This document shows, piece after piece, positions 46,021 through 58,960 of a stretch of DNA of 64,000 bases; positions within the stretch are counted from its first letter, which is position 1, and every line of letters starts with the position of its first letter. A program made the position numbers and the translations under genes. The notes beneath the pieces were generated by a model that had not been told where the DNA came from, ran no database searches, and saw nothing but the letters and a program-made list of their open reading frames with translations. The stretch is from Amphirosellinia nigrospora (Eukaryota > Ascomycota > Sordariomycetes > Xylariales > Xylariaceae), in assembly GCA_004123355.1 (NCBI GenBank), contig SCHM01000003.1, positions 1,736,001 through 1,800,000 on the forward strand. The letters run 5' to 3'.

Positions 46021-47134
46021 GGTGAGTACAGAGCTAAGATAAACTGAGGAGATACGTTATATATTCAGGACGATATGAGCTCTTTAAGACACGTCTTTCG
46101 TGCATGTGAGGCCGCAGTGCTTGCCTATTATTATATAAAGTTGTTCATCTCAAGGATTTATCTTAATAGCGGATCATTATATCCGTTACCAGGATTCTCA
46201 GCGATATATAGTGCGGGCGTTCAGCGCGCCCGCATTCCGTTCCTTCTACGGAACCGAGGTTTATACCAGGTGCTTCCTTTGTTGCGCTAATGCTCCTTAT
46301 CAGTATCTAGATAGCCTTATAGAAAGTTTACGTTAGTCCTGAGTCATGCTAGATGACCAAATCGAGATAGTGAATGGTAGATTAGACCTGATGGTGGGTG
46401 TGGATCGACGATGATTTACCACGGCGTCCGTGACGGACTAACGAAGCTGATCAACTGCTGCGGACCAATTAGTCTAACACGGACCAATTGATATGCCGCT
46501 GGATCTTGTTAGTGACGCTCCTGGTATGCGTGCCGCGTACCTTTGACTAGATGGCTTTGTGCACTAATTCTAACTTGGTATAGGGCTGGGAGGATTGAAT
46601 AGAATTGAAGCTGACGTTGGATGAGTCCTATTCCTTTATCAAGGACATGTCGAGTCTAAATAGAGCAATTGGTTGCTTTGGAATTAGCTGCTACGATAAG
46701 GAACACACCCCTCAGTAGCTTAGGACAAAGCTATAAATATAGTTTCGATTGATTGCTCAGAGTTCTTTCTTAAGAAGGTTGGAACTGAATCACTTTGTAC
46801 TTAATGCCATGGATGAGCATCACGCTATTCCGCTTCGATCCCATTTTGGGGCCGTTTCGGCGATAGTCGGAGAAATGATGGGCCAAAGTTACCCAGAGAT
46901 GAGGAGGTTGGTCGCATCGACCCCATCCTATGGTCGTATCTGATTACGCACTTCGTAACGTCTGCGGCCCTTTTCATAGCTTCGTTCTGTTATGTTTTGG
47001 TGGCCAAATGTTTTGAATTTGCTATTATATGGACTATATGAAACACCGTATGTGGGAGGTTCGTATGAGATCTCCGGAAAGGTGAGAAAGTGTTCGGATA
47101 TTAAGTAGGTTCAATCCTCGTAGACTCAACCAAT
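46021..47134. other. intergenic region between divergent genes
   Basis: Shared upstream region of the dienelactone hydrolase (minus) and the DUF885 gene (plus). No other gene supported. Confidence 0.4.
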
Positions 47135-48963
47135 ATGTCCAACCTTATTCCAACTTCCAACTCGTTTAAGGCGTCGCTGTCACAGCACCAGTCTGCAAAC
47201 ACGCAGTCCAACCCTAACCTTTATATCAATGATGATGGAGATTGGACAATGATATCATCTCACTCGGCTCCACCCCCACCTAAAGAGATGGTTAGGCTCT
47301 CATTCTCAGACGAGCCAGAGTCAATGCAGGATAGAATCGTCCGGGTATCCGAAGACCTAGGCCAGATTGAGAACTTCTATAACATCGGGGGCTCGCCGGC
47401 ACGCCACAAGCGACTATCGGACTTCTTTGACGCCGAGCTAGCCGCATTGTCCTACGCGCCTTCGCCTCGTACTCTCAAGACGAAAAGGTTGATTACCTAC
47501 TCTTGAAGACTTTCCTATCCCGCGCGCAGCGCAATCTAGAACTCGATCGCGTCCGCGAGGCCGAGTTCGCGCCATTTGTAGAGCCCTTCGCGGAACCGAT
47601 CCGGAAATGGTGTGAGATACGACAGCGCCAGCAGCCTGACGAGGTCTTCGATCCGCAGACGCTCGCGGATAGTCTTTCGAAGACGCGCGATGCCGTGCTA
47701 CAATCAATTGCCCACGTGGCGGCGCACGGCGACGAGTACTCGCAGGCTACGGGTAGTAGGGCTGCGCGTCGAATTAGTGAGCTGCGTAGTCATCTAAATG
47801 AGACATGCGGCTTCTACTCGGGCTATCATTCGTCTTTCGACTACTGGGTCGCTTCGCCGCGGAATGCCCTGGATGCAGCGCTCATAAAGCTGGAGGGGCA
47901 GGTCCGCGACGGGATCATAGGTAGTGGTGACAAGAACACAATCGTCGGCGAGCCCATCGGGCGCGACGGACTTCTCGTGGAGCTAGAAGCGGAGATGATC
48001 CCGTACTCGCCCGAAGAACTACTCGAGATCGCAGAGCATGAGTATGTCTGGTGCGAGCGGGAGATGAAAGCGGCAGCAGCGCAACTCGGCTTCGCAGATT
48101 GGCGCGACGCTTTAGAGCACGTGAAAAATCTCTACGAGCCGGGGGAGACGCACACCTCATTTGTGCGAGGTTTAGTAGCCGAAGGAGCGACATACGTAAA
48201 GAAACACGACCTAGTGAGCGTTCCCCAACTCGCGGAGGAGGCGATCACCATCACACGGATCCCACCAGCGAAACAGCGCGTCTCGCCCTTCTTCCTTGGC
48301 GGGCCACGGCTGCAGATCGCGTACCCGCGAGCCGATATGGAACACGCAGACAAGCTGATGACGCTGCGAGGCAACAATCGGCACTTCAGCCGGGCTACAG
48401 CATTCCACGAGATGATCCCAGGCCATCGATTGCAATTGTACGTAGGCGATCGCTCGCGGCCATACCGCGCGCGCCTGTTCAGCACACCGTTCTTCATCGA
48501 GGGCTGGGCGCTGTATTGGGAGATGGTGTTCTGGGACCGCGGGGATTTCTTCGTGACGCCCGAGGATAAGATTGGGTCGTTGTTCTGGCGCATGCATCGC
48601 TGCGTGCGCATCACATTCTCGCTCGGCTTTCACCTCGGCCGGGTTAGCGCCGAGGAGTGCGTTGAGCTGCTTGTCGACCGGGTCGGACACGAACGGTTTA
48701 CGGCGGAAGGCGAGGTGAGACGGAGTTTGAATGGGAGTTATCCCCCATTATATCAGGCTGGGTATATGCTTGGTGCGCTGCAGCTGATACAATTGCGCCG
48801 CGAGGCCGTTGAAACGACTGGTGGAGGGTTTGCTGAGAAGGTGTTCCATGATCGCATTTTGAAGGCTAATGTGATGCCTATTGAGATGCTGAGAGCGCTA
48901 CTTCTGAAGAAGGAGCTGCACGAAGACTTCAAATCAGTTTGGAAATTTTATGGGGAGGGTTGA
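47135..48963 (+). CDS. DUF885 family zinc metallopeptidase-like protein
   Basis: Single long exon. The N-terminal part (MSNLIPTSNSFKASLSQHQS) leads to RLSDFFDAELAAL, then after one missing base beside GCGCC (about 47458) to DYLLLKTFLSRAQRNLELDR. The catalytic region is ATAFHEMIPGHRLQLYVGDR, the HExxPGH zinc motif of DUF885, followed by FSTPFFIEGWALYWEMVFWD with the third-ligand Glu and by PPLYQAGYMLGALQLIQLR. About 610 residues. DUF885 proteins are thought to be carboxypeptidase-like enzymes, and their substrates in fungi are unknown. No signal peptide is evident, suggesting an intracellular location. GC-rich and clearly coding. Confidence 0.85.
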
Positions 48964-50841
48964 TGTTCCTGTCTTAACTTCATGTTGCCCTAACTAGGTA
49001 ACCACCTGAACGTCGACCACGGTCTCTTGCAAGTTCCTCGTCTACGAGGCCATCCTTTACGTCTTGTAAATAAGTATCAAATCTTCTGCAATGTCAATAA
49101 CATGTTTCAAGTGCGAATAGCGAAAGTTTTCCTCATGATATATTGCCAATTAGCGTGCAGTGGTGATCATGTTGCGTATTTGTCGGCTATTCGCCTATTG
49201 ACTAACAAGGTCGTCAATATGATCGCTTTTGTCATCAAACTCGATCCTAGTATTAGGAAGGGTTTGAAGTTGCTCTATAACGTGCGCTATATTTTCCTTC
49301 GTTGGGCGATCTAGTATGTAATAGGTTGCAACACATACCATGTACCCATCACTCTCCAGGCACAAAATTAGATTTGGAACTTGATTGCGCATCAACCCAT
49401 TAAACTAACTTACTACTGCTATTTTGGCATTACATTGGTCGCTATGGAGTATTGACAGCTGAGTTTGGCATTTCCAAACGCCTGCTCCTTATTTTAAGTT
49501 TAGATACTAGCTCCCCGCCTTTGTACTATAATAAGGAGACTGCATCCATGGAGTTGATAAGCACACTGCTATGGTTGAATGAAGCAGCGACTGTTAGATT
49601 GAGAACTTTCTCAGCTTTCTTGAGGCTACTATTGAAGCCCCAAGCAATGATTTCACAATCTAGATCTCTTCGAAGAACGTAGAATTGTTCTCAGAAGCTT
49701 ACGCTAGCTACGCAGCTAGCACTAATTCACGCAAGAAGTTGTACCGTTCAGCATGAACCCAAAATATATATGGTGCTAAGATCTCTTCCGTTATATAAAA
49801 AGTTGCGACGAAATCCTCGAAATTCGAGATAGAAGCGAGGAATACTTCTATGGCACCAAACACTGCAATTAGGAGTCAGTCAGTACCTTTTATCTCAGAG
49901 CGATATAGCTTTAGATAGCAGGAAGCAACTTTGGCACGGCGAAGGAGCTTTTAATAGTTAGTTTTCTAGCTTAACTGATGAATCACTGCTTTGCTGGTCT
50001 CTTTATCATGTATTATAGTTTTTGAGGTAACTTGATGACTATGGATTCGTTGGCCTTGCTTTTATTGCTTTTGTCACAGTTCACACTGCTGGTACTTCCA
50101 GTATTGACTTATTGTTATTGCACAAAAGGGAAGAAGTCCTATCTACCTAATAGATCTAATTTCGGCAATATATAGTTGTGGTTGTAGACCCGTGCCCGAT
50201 ATTCACTATCCCCGAGGTTGTTCCGTAGTATACCGTGACAGCTTGAAACACGGCGAAACCTACGAGGCAATCCACATTTTTTTGATAATGCGATGCGAAA
50301 CCTTGCTACTTCGTTGTTAGTGGCGAATTCAAGGACAGCAGGTTGTAAATTGTTTCAAGAGTAGTAAAGACGTTGAAGTTGCATACGGTGCGTAGCTACA
50401 AACTATAACTGTGAGTTTATCGATTTTATTGAATTTACTGACGAGATTAACTTACATACACTAGCATTGAGAAACACTTGTCAAGCTATCGTAACCTGAA
50501 TGGAAAATTAATTCTTAGCGGAGTTTAAACGGGATGAAAATTCACATATCACTGCATGTTATGCGAAAAGGAATGAAAAAGGAAAAAAGAGGGGGTTAAT
50601 TGTATTGTAGCTAATTTCTATGAAAAGCCTGTACTCGCAACCCCTATTTCTATCAGAAGTGTTTTACGAATAAAAGAACTCTAGGCACCATATGAAATTG
50701 ATAAAGCGAGGAATACCGCGGGAACTCGAGCATCTCGTGCTCTCCAAGACAACCCGACCGAACTTTGCAGGACAAGTTCGGCAAACTCAACTGATTAAAA
50801 CGGCATGGAGTTGCATCATGTATCACCAAAGTCCCGGATAA
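48964..50841. other. AT-rich spacer
   Basis: 1.9 kb of AT-rich DNA without a supported gene; possible old, mutation-decayed repeat DNA. Confidence 0.5.
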
Positions 50842-52205
50842 TTACAGTTGAACGCGCTCGATTTCGATAATACTCTCCACAGCATGACGTGCCTTCCAGA
50901 TCTTGACAATCTGTAAGCCCTCCACACTGCCGACCAGCTTATCCCACTGATCCTCGCTGCGCTCAAGCGATGCAAATAGTGCCATCATTGTCATATCAAG
51001 AGTGGTGACGGTCAATGGGGCGCTCGTGAGCTGACCAGCACCTCATGGAGTAGGATTTTCGAATAGCCTGGAGCCATGGCATCGCGTACGTTTTCTAGGA
51101 TTTTCTTCGCCGTGTCATCAGGCCAATCGTGAAGTACAATGTGAAAATAGTACACACGGGCCGCTTTGACGGGTTGGGGGGTAAAAAAGTCGTATGGGAA
51201 GGGGGTGATACCTGCATGGATCGTGAATTTTCCCAATACTTCCGGCAGATCCTGCAGAATGAGTTTCTCTTTAGGCACATCAGGGTGTTTTTCGAGGAAC
51301 TTCTCTATATCGTGCCCCTTGCTGCCGCCAATATCAACGATCAGAGCACGGTCGGGCTGTGAGGCTTGCATGATCTGGTTCGTGTCATAGAGTTCGACCC
51401 ACGACGTAAAGTTACCTGCTGAGTGACATCCCATTGCGTCCGCAAAAGCCTGGTTGGTCTCTTTTCTGGATGCTACGTATCCAAAGAAGGTCGACCCTTC
51501 TCCGTGAAGATGCTGAAAGTTGCTTTTCATCAGCTCTGTCGGGTTTTTATATCCAAACTTTTTGAAAAAGGATGGCAACGACAGCCAAAGCGGTCCAACT
51601 ACGTCGTGGTAGAAGCTCTCATAGATTGATGAAAAATCAGACTCCTTGCCAACCCTCTGTGACCAAGCAGTCGATGCATAGGTATCTACACTAATCTCGG
51701 TGATAAGGTGATCACCTGCAATCTGTTGAAGAAGACGCTCTTTGGTTGCAATGTTAGCTTTCAGTCATGGGATAGAATCATGCCACGAAGCAAGAAAAGC
51801 ACTTGTTGACCCTCTCTTGTCTGAGCATGCTGCATATAACTACACGCAAGAGACTAAGCTTCGCATTGCAACAACATAATGCTAGAGGAAGTCGAAAGAC
51901 AAGGAAACGGCAGACTAACTCAGCAACACAGGATCTGAGCCAGTCAGATCAGCGAGCTGGTGGGTGGACATGGGTTTGCTTCCAGCCTCAGCCCACTTCA
52001 CGAATAGGGACGTATCAATCAGTGTTGCGATGGCAGCCATGGTAGAGCCGTGGACCCAGGCATGGTCCCAAGCTATGTCCCATGGTGACTGAACCCTGCG
52101 TAGTGTGCCTTGAAGCTCCTCCAGTAGGAGAAGTCGATCATCGACAGATAGAGCCTGGGCATCAATGGCCTTCAGGCTGGAGATCATCTGCTCGACAGGT
52201 GACAT
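50842..52205 (-). CDS. O-methyltransferase (Methyltransf_2)
   Basis: Exon 1 (52205-51920, start MSPVEQMISSLKAID) encodes the dimerisation/winged-helix part (AIATLIDTSLFVKWAEAG, LADLTGSDPVLL). A 180-nt intron (GTTAGT...CAAAG) precedes exon 2 (51739-50842): RLLQQIAGDHLITEIS, then the SAM motif ALIVDIGGSKGHDIEKFLEK, LILQDLPEVLGKF, and the catalytic His in YYFHIVLHDWPDDTAKKILE. The end reads LTVTTLDMTMMALFASLERS to QIVKIWKARHAV...IERVQL, stop at 50842. One missing base near 51030 is implied. This is the fungal secondary-metabolite O-methyltransferase type. It is a candidate tailoring enzyme for the cluster 4 kb away, though several other genes intervene. Confidence 0.88.
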
Positions 52206-52336
52206 TGTTGTTTTGAATGGCGAGAGGGTTCAGGAGTAGGCAGTGGGTGAGGTGCTTCTCAGCGAAGGTGGTCAAAAAGTTGGGAAATTAATGGCGAGGG
52301 CTTGAGGTTTAGGACTGAAGTTGAGAGGGTTTACGT

Positions 52337-52346
52337 GGTTATATAC
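52337..52346 (-). promoter_or_regulatory. TATA box of the O-methyltransferase gene
   Basis: Coding strand GTATATAACC about 130 nt before the start at 52205. Confidence 0.45.
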
Positions 52347-52545
52347 TTACTGAATTACCGAACTACCTCTAAGTACTTACTTTCCTAATGCTTTGCTAAT
52401 CAAATAATGGCTATTAAGGTACCTGCGACGACAGGACTTTTTTCGGAGATTACCTACTTGAGGCACTCCTTACCTTAGGTACTTCAGTGCCCCTACGCAG
52501 GAAGTACGACGTAACACAAGAATTACAGGCTATTTCACACTGCAT

Positions 52546-52593
52546 TAAGTACCTACCTAGGTACCTAAAGTAAGTACCTACATAGGTACTTAG
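52546..52593. repeat. TAGGTACCTA palindromic cluster
   Basis: Overlapping near-palindromes (AAGTACCTACCTAGGTACCT, AAGTAAGTACCTACATAGG). The same motif occurs near 13240, 33547 and 38065, always in spacers. Confidence 0.6.
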
Positions 52594-53289
52594 CCTGCCT
52601 ACTGCAGGCTACCCCTCCTGTCCACTGTCCCCTGTAACATGATTGCATGCATCCTCCAGCGAATCCTACCCACACACGCTGGCGGAGAGGCCATCCTAAT
52701 ACCTCACCATTACCCGTAAATTCGAACCGAAGCTATACATCATCTTTTTCCACGTCAGGCTACTTTAAGAAACAGCTTTGAGATAAGAACACCAATTAAT
52801 ACCTCGGTGCGGGGTTTATGGTATGAAAACCAAATTCAGACATCACCATCAGCTTCACCAAGTACCTATAGTTTAGGGACAAAGGCTCGAGGTTCTAGTT
52901 TCATACAAGGCCTCCTGTAGCTATTTGATATATGTCTACGTAAACATAACTCTCCTCGTGCCGTGTGAAGCAAGGATTCATACCGAATCAATCCGAGTCA
53001 TCTACCAGACCTCGCTCACGTAGGAGAACTACTCTACACACATCCGGCGGTCATGCCGTCGGGTCTTCACATGGATAATTGCGTAATTAAAGACTCTATA
53101 CTGAATGGAGCGCGATGAATTAATGGCAGTCCAAGAAACTAAGTAGGCCAAAAGTCAAGATGCTGGAGATTGTTTTAACTAATAATTACCACTTTGGTGT
53201 TTGTGTGCCCATATCTTATACATCAAATTAGACCCCCTTTTTGGGCAAGACCTACCCTAAGCCCACTCTCTCTCCTCCAAAGCCTACAA
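52594..53289. other. spacer
   Basis: No gene supported. Confidence 0.4.
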
Positions 53290-54797
53290 CTATTGTGATC
53301 TAGAGACGCGGACTTCATTCGTTACGTAGATATCGTTAGATACTGCCTCAGACGGAGTACCAGTCTCCTCGCCGGGCTGAGCTTTGCCATCCAGGAGCCC
53401 CTCCTGGTCGTTACCGGTGTACGGCGTGGTATCTCTTGCGTAGCATTCCGCAACAGTTGCCCCGTCTTCCACTGCAGTCAAGGTTAGATCATCGTACTTT
53501 CGAGCGCGAGCACGTTTGCCGCCACTTCCAAAAGTCAATTTGCTGAGTTTGAATCTGCCCTCTCCATTCGACTCATCGATGCCAGACCCTCGGCCCATGG
53601 CCCGTCTAATTATAACCTTGAAGAGAGGCAGGCAAACTGGAATGCAAATGCAGACCATAGTCACGGATTGTTCGATTGCGGACCATATGAGTAGGCCGAC
53701 GGTGTCGTCTATTTAGGTTATAAGATTCCATGCGCAGCATAGCTATTGCGATCGGACAGCGAATACGTACTTAGGTAATTGGGGCTCGATAAACCTCCTA
53801 CTTCTAACGCTCTCTGGATTCCGCTTCCTGCAGCACTTGAGACAACTCTCACTTAGCATGAACATGATCTAGACTTGCGCTGGTAACTTACAAGATACCC
53901 AGGCTCATACTCGCAAGAATCACGTATTTCTCTCGTTTATTCATCTGCAGGCCCCAGATAAATACCCATGGCAAGACGACGAAAACGATGTCGACGACGA
54001 CGGTAGCAACTGCAGAGCGTCGAGTCAGGGACGGGCAGGGACGGTGAGAAGATTCACCATAGGCAACTTGAGTAACGTACTATTCAGTGTTGTCGACGCT
54101 GGAATAGCGCTGATCGGACAGTACCCTCCCGGAATTCGTCGGTCCCATAGGTAAGGGAAAGGCCTACATCTGCTATGAGTTAATTAATATTCATTTGTAT
54201 TGTGGTTGTAAATCCATACTAACAAGTCAAGATCTATTAGCTTCAAGATCAATACTATGAAGTGGAAAGGACTGAGTAGGTAAGTGTTCAGAGTGCATCC
54301 TCACCTGTAGCCAGAATGCAAATAATACAGAAATGGAAGCCGCCATGACAACCCCCATCGCTATCATGATCACGACTCTTTGCCAGCGGACTACGACAAG
54401 TCGTAACAGGAATAAGCCGAGGGACCATTTGGCTATCGCTGTTCCGAGTACCGTGAACGTTTGGCCGATGGCTTCCCAAAGAATGGCTTCAACGATGTCA
54501 TCTTCGTTTCCAATCGCAGCATTGGTCTGACCAAGCCCCAAAGTAGCCGACTTGGTGTAAAAGGCAGTCATCAGCAACAAGCAGATCTATCTCGGTAGAA
54601 AGTCAGCCCTATTTATGGAGTCTTAACACCAAAGAACTGGTGACTGACAAAGGCGAGGATAAAACAACGTCGTCGCCGCCAACCGCGCGCATTATAACGA
54701 GTCGCGTGTAAAGTCGCAATACTAGAAACACCAAGGTGAGGCCTGTGACGGCCCACATCAAGGAGATGGCACCAACGCCATTGCTCTTGATCGCCAT
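53290..54797 (-). CDS. fungal rhodopsin-like integral membrane protein
   Basis: Five or six exons encode a seven-helix protein. Helices visible in order include ISLMWAVTGLTLVFLVLRLY, a helix with ILAFV, LLLMTAFYTKSATLGLGQ, FTVLGTAIAKWSLGLFLLRL, VVIMIAMGVVMAASISVLFA, VATVVVDIVFVVLPWVFIWG, and QSVTMVCICIPVCLPLFKVI near the end. The hydrophilic C-tail ends VSRSQ at 53290. The pattern, with WDRRIPGGYC between helices, is that of the fungal integral membrane/rhodopsin-domain family often related to Pth11-type receptors but lacking the CFEM domain. One missing T is implied in TTTT at about 54661-54664. The role is unknown; signalling or metabolite sensing is a guess. Confidence 0.8.
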
Positions 54798-56668
54798 GGC
54801 TGTCTATGTTCAGTCTCATGCGACGGCTACTCAGCGTGAAATTTATCGGTCGGTTTCTGGGCACTCTGGAATTCATTCGTCGGAGGTTGGTTGAGCGCTG
54901 CGCCAGGTTTTAAGGCACAATCAAGTGCAGCACACCCAACACATCTGCCATATTCTAATGAAGCGAAAGAAAAGGGCAGGCGTATGAAAACGGTACCGGG
55001 TTGCGGTTACACGGATTTCTGTTATTGAGGAACCAATTCGGGGCCGTGGGAGATGAACTGAGTTGGACGAAATACGATTAGAGGGCAGGATTTCGGTGCT
55101 CGTTACAGTGCTCGTTGGAAGATGGGGGCTAATCCTCGTAAGTAACGAGGCAGGCTGTCGAATCCCCGACAATCTACACACTCAAGTAAGTAGGATTCGA
55201 TTGAAGAGTGATAAGCACTAAGGCACGTTACGGCAAGCCTGCATGATTGATTGGGAGGTATTATTGCTTACAAGGATCTCGCAATCTACCACCGTGGATA
55301 ACAACTCGCAACGCATTCTCCAACAGGAATTATACTTTGCAGAGAAGTAGACTCTGGCTAGAACGTAGGGTATTCCGCTATCGACTGTAAGCTTTCGAGG
55401 TATTCTATAGTAGCCTTACTGCTGTGTTGAACGATTCGGTCATATTTAAGCTTCATCAATAGTCTAAAAATCTAGTAAGGCTGTCAACTCTCACAGCGTC
55501 GTGTTCACCATCACGCACGATAATACTTATTTGAGCGACCGGTCTTACATGTCACAAACCAATCGGAATTAACAGACTAACGTGCATATCACGAACTGTC
55601 ATCACTACCAATCGTAGTCGTATCTCTTCCCGTTGCACATAGGAACTCCAAATTCCTTCACGGGTGTGGCGTGACTGCGGCGGCACAGGAGGATTCCGAT
55701 CATACGCTGCATCACACCCTGACCCCGCCTTTGGGTATATGCCGTACACATAAAGAACCAACGAACGTATAAAGAGGCATGTAACCTTGACTTCCTAGAC
55801 ACCTACATCTCCCGGGTCTGCCGATCCGAGAAAGCCCTGTAGACTGACTCTTGACGGGTAGCAACCTGTACCAAAAGTGTAACTAATTTGGATTATAGGG
55901 TATTAATATGTCAGGGACCTCGTAGTATGGGGTAGGTCATCTATACTTGTTGTTGCGCGAAGGTCTCTAAACTACCTCCGTAGACGTAACTAGGCTTATA
56001 CAGATGATCTCTTTGTTCCTAAGGTACTGTGGCGGCACTGTGGCTGAGATAATGACTGTCATGATACAGAACTGCACACTATACCATAACACTACACAAA
56101 AGTAGAACGTTGTCAAGTCGAGCACTTGACTGCTTGCAGTTGACTATACGTGTACTGGACTCGTGACATAATATTTGCAGTTTACAACGATGCGTGGTTT
56201 ACCAATCTCGCCGTTCAAGGGTTGTGGAGGCGCCTTGAGGCAGAACTATCCAAGAATTTTGCAAGTTTATAGTCAATGACAGTAAAGACGAATAAAATTG
56301 TGAAACATAGCAGTATAGTAGGTATCTTCAGTATTGTGAAAGGTGAGAATTTCAGAGTCCAAGGGCTTGCAGATCTGGTAGTAGATATGCGCGTCTGACA
56401 AGTGGGTGGAGTATACTAAACCCCCTTTATTTTAACATTTATCTCGTTAAAGAGTACTTCGTTTTATAATGTAGAATTTGATAAGCCCTGAGCTTTTTAG
56501 TGCAATATTACGTCGTTACAGCTTGAACCTACATCATTATACCTTGAACAATCTGTGATTTACGTTCTACGGCGTCGGTAATAATTAAGCTGTGATAGTC
56601 GATATTTCTGGAAAGAAAACCAAATTCAAAAAAAATTATCAAGTCACACTCTGTCATACACGGACACA
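54798..56668. other. repeat-rich spacer
   Basis: No gene supported. A third copy of dispersed repeat family 2 lies at about 55929-56025 (CTTGTTGTTGCGCG, CTACCTCCGTAGAC, GATCTCTTTGTTC). Confidence 0.45.
55929..56025 (+). repeat. dispersed repeat family 2, copy C
   Basis: Related to 711-810 and 1451-1545 through TGTTGTTGCG and CTACCTCCGT/CATCTCCGT blocks. Degenerate, non-coding, LTR-like spacing. Confidence 0.4.
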
Positions 56669-58435
56669 ATGGTCCTTGTGAAGACCCTCGCTGTGGGCTT
56701 AGTCCTTCTGGTCTTGTTGAGACTGTCCCGTATTGGTCGAAGACCGAAGGACTTCCCTCCAGGGCCTCCGACACTGCCCGTGCTAGGAAATATCCATTTG
56801 GTGAGATTCGGTCTTCCTCCAGCTCAATTGGCCTGCAACTCTTTGTTCTAACTATCTACAGATCCCCAATCATGATGTGCACCTGCAGTTCCAAAGTTGG
56901 GCTAGGGAGTATGGACCGGTGTACAGTGTAATGTTAGGAAGCAAGTGTATGATCGTTCTGTCAAGTGATCAAGCTGTGAAAGAGATCCTGGACAAGAGAA
57001 GTAGCACGTCGAGTGACAGAATGGATTTGTATGTAGCCCATACGCTTGCTAGCGGTGGTCTGCGTGTCTTGACGATGGTGAGTGTTACATTGAAGATGAC
57101 TGAGTATCTAGGTTGCTAACGCTTATCCAGCGCTATGGGCAAACCTGGAGGATGGTAAGAAGTTAAATATCCCATTACTAAGTAGTGGAAACTCACGGTA
57201 TGTCAGATAAGACGAATCTTGCACCGCCTCCTCAACGTTCATGCTGCTAGTTCCTTTGAACAATATCAAGTTCTCGAAAGTCATCAGATGATGTATGACA
57301 TCCTACAAGAGCCGCAACGATTTACAGAGCATGTTCGACGCTTCGCTAACAGTATAACAACCACTGCCACCTTCGGGTATGAGTTACCTTGTTCGATATA
57401 AACTCTATACTGCCCTCTAGAAACAGAGACTAAATACTAGGTAGCAGGTACCGGACTCCAACATATAAAGATCCCCACTTTCAAGAATTGTTCAATATCT
57501 TCGGCGAATTTGTTCTACTTGCGCAGACTGGCGCTGCAGCCATTCTGGATTACATGCCCGCCCTGCAACTCCTACCTGCTTATCTTCTACCTCCAAAAAG
57601 ACGCGCCCAGGTCCATCATACGAGAGAAAAGTCTCTGTATAGATACCATTGGGATACAGCTAAAGGTAGTGTTATAAAATCAGCAAAACAGCCGATCCCA
57701 TCCTTTACCGTAGGCCTTGTGGAAGCGCAGAGGACATATGGATTCACGGATGATTTCGCTTCCTATATCACCGGTACACTGCTCGAAGCGGGGAGTGACA
57801 CAACCTCGAACACCCTGATAGGATTTCTTTCGGCTATGCTCATGTTTCCTGACGTACAGCAACGCGCCCAAGCGGAACTTGATAGAGTCATCGGGACTAA
57901 TCGGATGCCAGTTCTAGATGACGAACCACAGTTGCAGTATATCCGTGGATGCGTCAAGGAGTCTCTACGTTGGATGCCCACTACCATCCTTGGAGCAATA
58001 CCTCATGCATTAACAAAGGATGAGCACTATATGGGATTCCGTTTGCCCAAAGGAGCTGGCATACTCAACAACGTCTTCACCATCCATAACGACCCTACAC
58101 GCTATCCGGAACCCCATCGTTTCAGACCGGAACGCTTCAAAAATGATCGACAGTCATTTTTCGATGCCGCAACGAATCCAGATGTGTCTAAGCGTGATCA
58201 CTTTACCTTTGGGGCCGGTCGCCGGATTTGCCCCGGGATTCACGTTGCAGAACGAAATCTGTTTCTGGCAATCTCTAGGCTATTATGGGCATTTGACTTC
58301 CGCTGCCCGCGAGATCAGAATGGATGCGGGACCGAGCTGCGGCCTGATCCTTCCAAGGTAACCCAAGGCTTCGTATGTGCCCCAATCCCTTCAAGGCCAT
58401 CATCACTCCGCGAGATGCTAGAAGGGCCGAACTGA
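56669..58435 (+). CDS. cytochrome P450 monooxygenase
   Basis: Five exons (56669-56800, 56862-57077, 57131-57154, 57207-57376, 57448-58435) join in frame to an intact 509-residue protein. Domains: N-terminal membrane anchor (MVLVKTLAVGLVLLVLLRLS), proline-rich hinge (DFPPGPPTLPVLGNIHL), I-helix AGSDTTSNTLIGFLSAM, ExxR in KESLRWMP, PERF in HRFRPERFKN and heme-binding FGAGRRICPGIHVAE with the Cys ligand. It resembles the CYP families related to O-methylsterigmatocystin oxidoreductase. It is ER-bound and would need an NADPH P450 reductase. Its position 0.5 kb from the UstYa gene makes it a likely tailoring enzyme of the peptide cluster. Confidence 0.93.
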
Positions 58436-58960
58436 TTTGCACGGAATGGGAAAAGGCAAAAGGTCAGAACTTGCATTCGCATACTATGCAGTGGAACACC
58501 ACTCCGGTAACCAAACGAGAGATATGAGACGCGCAGGTGAATATACGAGGAATGGGAAAGCTACAAGACTGAATTCAGCCTGCCTCTTTATCTAGGACGA
58601 ATGATTATCCGTTATTATATCATTTTTCTGCAACTTTACGATGTCAGAATGATAGTAGCAAGACACGTCCTCCGGATGTCTTAACTTTATAGCAGGTTAA
58701 CGGCATTAACTCGGGCTTTATTACCACAGCTCAGGAATCTAGAATAAAAAAGAAATCTATGTGTTGATTGGAGATTCATACATAGAATGTTACATCTTCA
58801 TTGTACGCAACTTACAGAGTAATACTAGAATCTATACTCCCACAAGATTGTAGTTAGGCAGTACGTAGTTCCGTAGATGAAGGTGTCTCTAATCCTAGTT
58901 GCATGTTGATAACATCAACTCAAATCCAAAGAGCATCCCCTTTCCCAGCTTTTACACCAT
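58436..58960. other. convergent 3' region
   Basis: 3' flanks of the P450 and the UstYa gene. No gene. Confidence 0.4.

Noticed and set aside
47108-47122. GGTTCAATCC, tRNA B-box-like
   Set aside because: No A box, acceptor stem or anticodon arm can be folded around it.
47915-48690. Several 90-170 codon frames on both strands
   Set aside because: Shadows of the GC-rich DUF885 gene.
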